14,782 nt of DNA from CAZFLM01 sp964519955. Its GTDB lineage: Bacteria; Armatimonadota; Chthonomonadetes; Chthonomonadales; CAJBBX01. Shown here piece after piece: positions 13,309 to 14,782 of this stretch (within the stretch, counting starts at the first letter, position 1; each line of letters opens with the position of its first letter). The translations under genes were made by a program, and so were the position numbers. The stretch is taken from positions 1-14,782 of the forward strand of contig CAZFLM010000117.1 of NCBI GenBank assembly GCA_964519955.1, in the 5' to 3' direction. The notes under the pieces were generated by a model. That model had not been told where the DNA came from, ran no database searches, and was given only the letters and a program-made list of their open reading frames with translations.

Positions 13309-14782
13309 CTACAGCGCCATCGTGACCCCCGCTCCGCTCCCGTCGGGTGTTACCATCACCCCGCCCACGTCCGCCGTCGCGATGCCGCCCTCGACCGCCG
13401 TGACCGCCTCGACGCCCACCAGTTGCAGCCGCCAGCCCATCGCCGCACCATTTACAGCCACCGTGATGGTGCTACCCTCGCGCCGCGCCTGCGCCTTGAG
13501 CGCCACGCCGCCTGCCAGTGTGGGCACCACGCACGCCGCCTCGCAGCCGTCGGCCAGCTCGTACAGGCGCAGCGTCACGCCCTCGGCGAACTCGTAGTCG
13601 GGCCGGTCGTCCACTGCGCCGACGGGGAGCAGCGTGTTCGGGCGGACGAGCAGCGGGGCGCTCAGGAAGCCGTGCGTCTCGCGCACCCAGCGCGGCCCCT
13701 CGACGACCTCGCCCGTGAGGAAGTGGGTCCAGCGGCCCGCCGGCACGTAGTAGTCCACCACGCCGTCCTCGGAGAGCACGGGCGCCACGAGCAGCGCATC
13801 GCCGAGGAGGTACTGGCGGTCCAGCGTGTCGCAGGCCCGGTCGTCGGGGTACTGCAGCACCATCGCGCGCATGACAGGGAGGCCGGCCTCGTGCGCCTCG
13901 ATCGCCTTGGCGTACAGGTAGGGCATGAGGCGGCACTTCAGCTTGGTGAAGAAGCGCAGCACGTCGCACGCCTCCTCGTCGTAGTACCAGGGCACGCGGT
14001 AGGAGGAGCTGCCGTGCAGGCGGCTGTGCGACGAGAGCAGGCCGAACGCGACCCAGCGCTTGTAGATGGCGGCAGGCGGCAGACCCTCGAACCCGCCGAT
14101 GTCGTGGCTCCAGAAGCCGAAGCCCGACAGCCCCAGCGACAGCCCGCCGCGCAGGCTCTCGGCCATCGACTCGAACGTGGAGTGGCAGTCGCCGCCCCAG
14201 TGCACGGGGAACTGCTGGCATCCAGCCGTCGCCGACCGCGCGAACACGGCGGCATCGCCCTCGCCACGGGCCTTCTCCAGCACGCCGAAGACGACCAGGT
14301 TGTACAGGTACGGATAGAGGTTGTGCATCAGCACGGGGTCGGAGCCGTCGTCATAGACCACGTCGGTGGGAATGCGCTCGCCGAAGTCGGTCTTGAAGCA
14401 GTCGACGCCCATATCCACGAGCGCGCGCAGCTTTGCCGCATACCAGCGGCAGGCGTCCGGGTTGGTGAAGTCGACGATGCCCATGCCCGCCTGCCACTGA
14501 TCGGTCTGCCACACCGTGCCGTCGGGCCGCTTGAGCAGGTACCCGTTCTCCTTGCCCTCCGCGAACAGGGCCGAGCGCTGGGCGATGTAGGGGTTGATCC
14601 ACACGCAGATGCGCAGCCCCCGCTCCTTCAGGCGGCGCAGCATGGCCTCAGGATCGGGGAAGGTGCGCTTGTCCCACTCGAAGTCGCACCAGTTGAACTC
14701 GCGCATCCAGAAGCAGTCGAAGTGGAACACGTGCAGCGGCAGATCGCGGTCTGCCATGCCCTGGATGAAGCTCGTCACCGTG
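13309..14782 (-). CDS. yicI: Alpha-xylosidase, glycoside hydrolase family 31 (YicI type), N-terminus beyond window
   Basis: The 491 visible codons match the catalytic and C-terminal part of E. coli YicI, an alpha-xylosidase that releases alpha-1,6-linked xylose from isoprimeverose and xyloglucan oligosaccharides. Seen, counting from the GTG at 14778: LPLHVFHFDCFWMREFNWCD (13-32), KERGLRICVWINPYI, DFTNPDACRWYA, CFKTDFGERIPTD with the nucleophile Asp131, VHWGGDCHSTFESMAESLRG with the acid/base Asp197, GFGFWSHDIGGFEG, and LHGSSSYRVPW. Both catalytic aspartates are present. The frame is open to the window edge, and that GTG aligns with an internal position of YicI, so it is not the start; roughly the first third of the protein (N-terminal beta domain) is outside. 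It converges on the small gene across the repeat array. It is likely cytoplasmic, as is YicI, but the missing N-terminus could hold a signal peptide. Confidence 0.95.
   Translation of the reverse strand, partial: TVTSFIQGMADRDLPLHVFHFDCFWMREFNWCDFEWDKRTFPDPEAMLRRLKERGLRICVWINPYIAQRSALFAEGKENGYLLKRPDGTVWQTDQWQAGMGIVDFTNPDACRWYAAKLRALVDMGVDCFKTDFGERIPTDVVYDDGSDPVLMHNLYPYLYNLVVFGVLEKARGEGDAAVFARSATAGCQQFPVHWGGDCHSTFESMAESLRGGLSLGLSGFGFWSHDIGGFEGLPPAAIYKRWVAFGLLSSHSRLHGSSSYRVPWYYDEEACDVLRFFTKLKCRLMPYLYAKAIEAHEAGLPVMRAMVLQYPDDRACDTLDRQYLLGDALLVAPVLSEDGVVDYYVPAGRWTHFLTGEVVEGPRWVRETHGFLSAPLLVRPNTLLPVGAVDDRPDYEFAEGVTLRLYELADGCEAACVVPTLAGGVALKAQARREGSTITVAVNGAAMGWRLQLVGVEAVTAVEGGIATADVGGVMVTPDGSGAGVTMAL

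Noticed and set aside
14776..14778. GTG as start of the alpha-xylosidase
   Set aside because: The frame is open to the window edge and the codon aligns inside the YicI catalytic domain, so the gene is simply cut.

Overview
The window is GC-rich bacterial DNA with Shine-Dalgarno-led genes, long antisense shadow frames and repeat-filled intergenic regions. Its gene mix (sugar-binding protein, non-haem UroD-like proteins, L-rhamnose mutarotase, class III aminotransferase, GH31 alpha-xylosidase) suggests a polysaccharide-degrading, environmental bacterium of the Armatimonadota/Planctomycetota/Verrucomicrobiota kind. No marker gene fixes the phylum. A run of exactly 100 N (3089-3188) is a scaffolding gap inside a tandem repeat, so this is draft and possibly metagenomic sequence.

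Layout. (1) 1-2873, minus strand: an operon read right to left, L-rhamnose mutarotase (rhaM), a UroD-like putative methyltransferase, a periplasmic sugar-binding protein, then a small exported protein cut by the left edge. (2) 2874-3458: a divergent intergenic region with a 120-bp tandem repeat, the gap and a 10-12 bp minisatellite. (3) 3459-8205, plus strand: D-2-hydroxyacid dehydrogenase, class III aminotransferase (ATGA overlap), zinc alcohol dehydrogenase and a second UroD-like protein. Hairpin repeats with a conserved ACGGAG/CTCCGT loop lie between these genes. (4) 8299-12092, plus strand: a three-gene cassette of a CHASE2 membrane sensor, an exported FecR-like/DUF4384-like protein and an exported caspase with intact His/Cys dyad and an NPCBM-like C-terminal domain. 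(5) 12093-12849: degraded DNA, a 102-bp second copy of the 3' end of the UroD gene, and a gene for a 75-residue protein. (6) 12854-13297: four diverged copies of the repeat family of region 2, inverted. (7) 13309 to the right edge, minus strand: a YicI-type alpha-xylosidase lacking its N-terminus.

The two metabolic operons and the alpha-xylosidase fit uptake and breakdown of plant-type sugars (rhamnose, xyloglucan). The CHASE2/DUF4384/caspase cassette looks unrelated to them. It sits between two direct copies of the UroD 3' end that encode the same 33 residues and differ only at four synonymous sites, which suggests it arrived by insertion or recombination. All three products are predicted to have their working domains outside the cytoplasm, so the cassette is a candidate envelope-sensing protease system. 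It is the most interesting part of the window.
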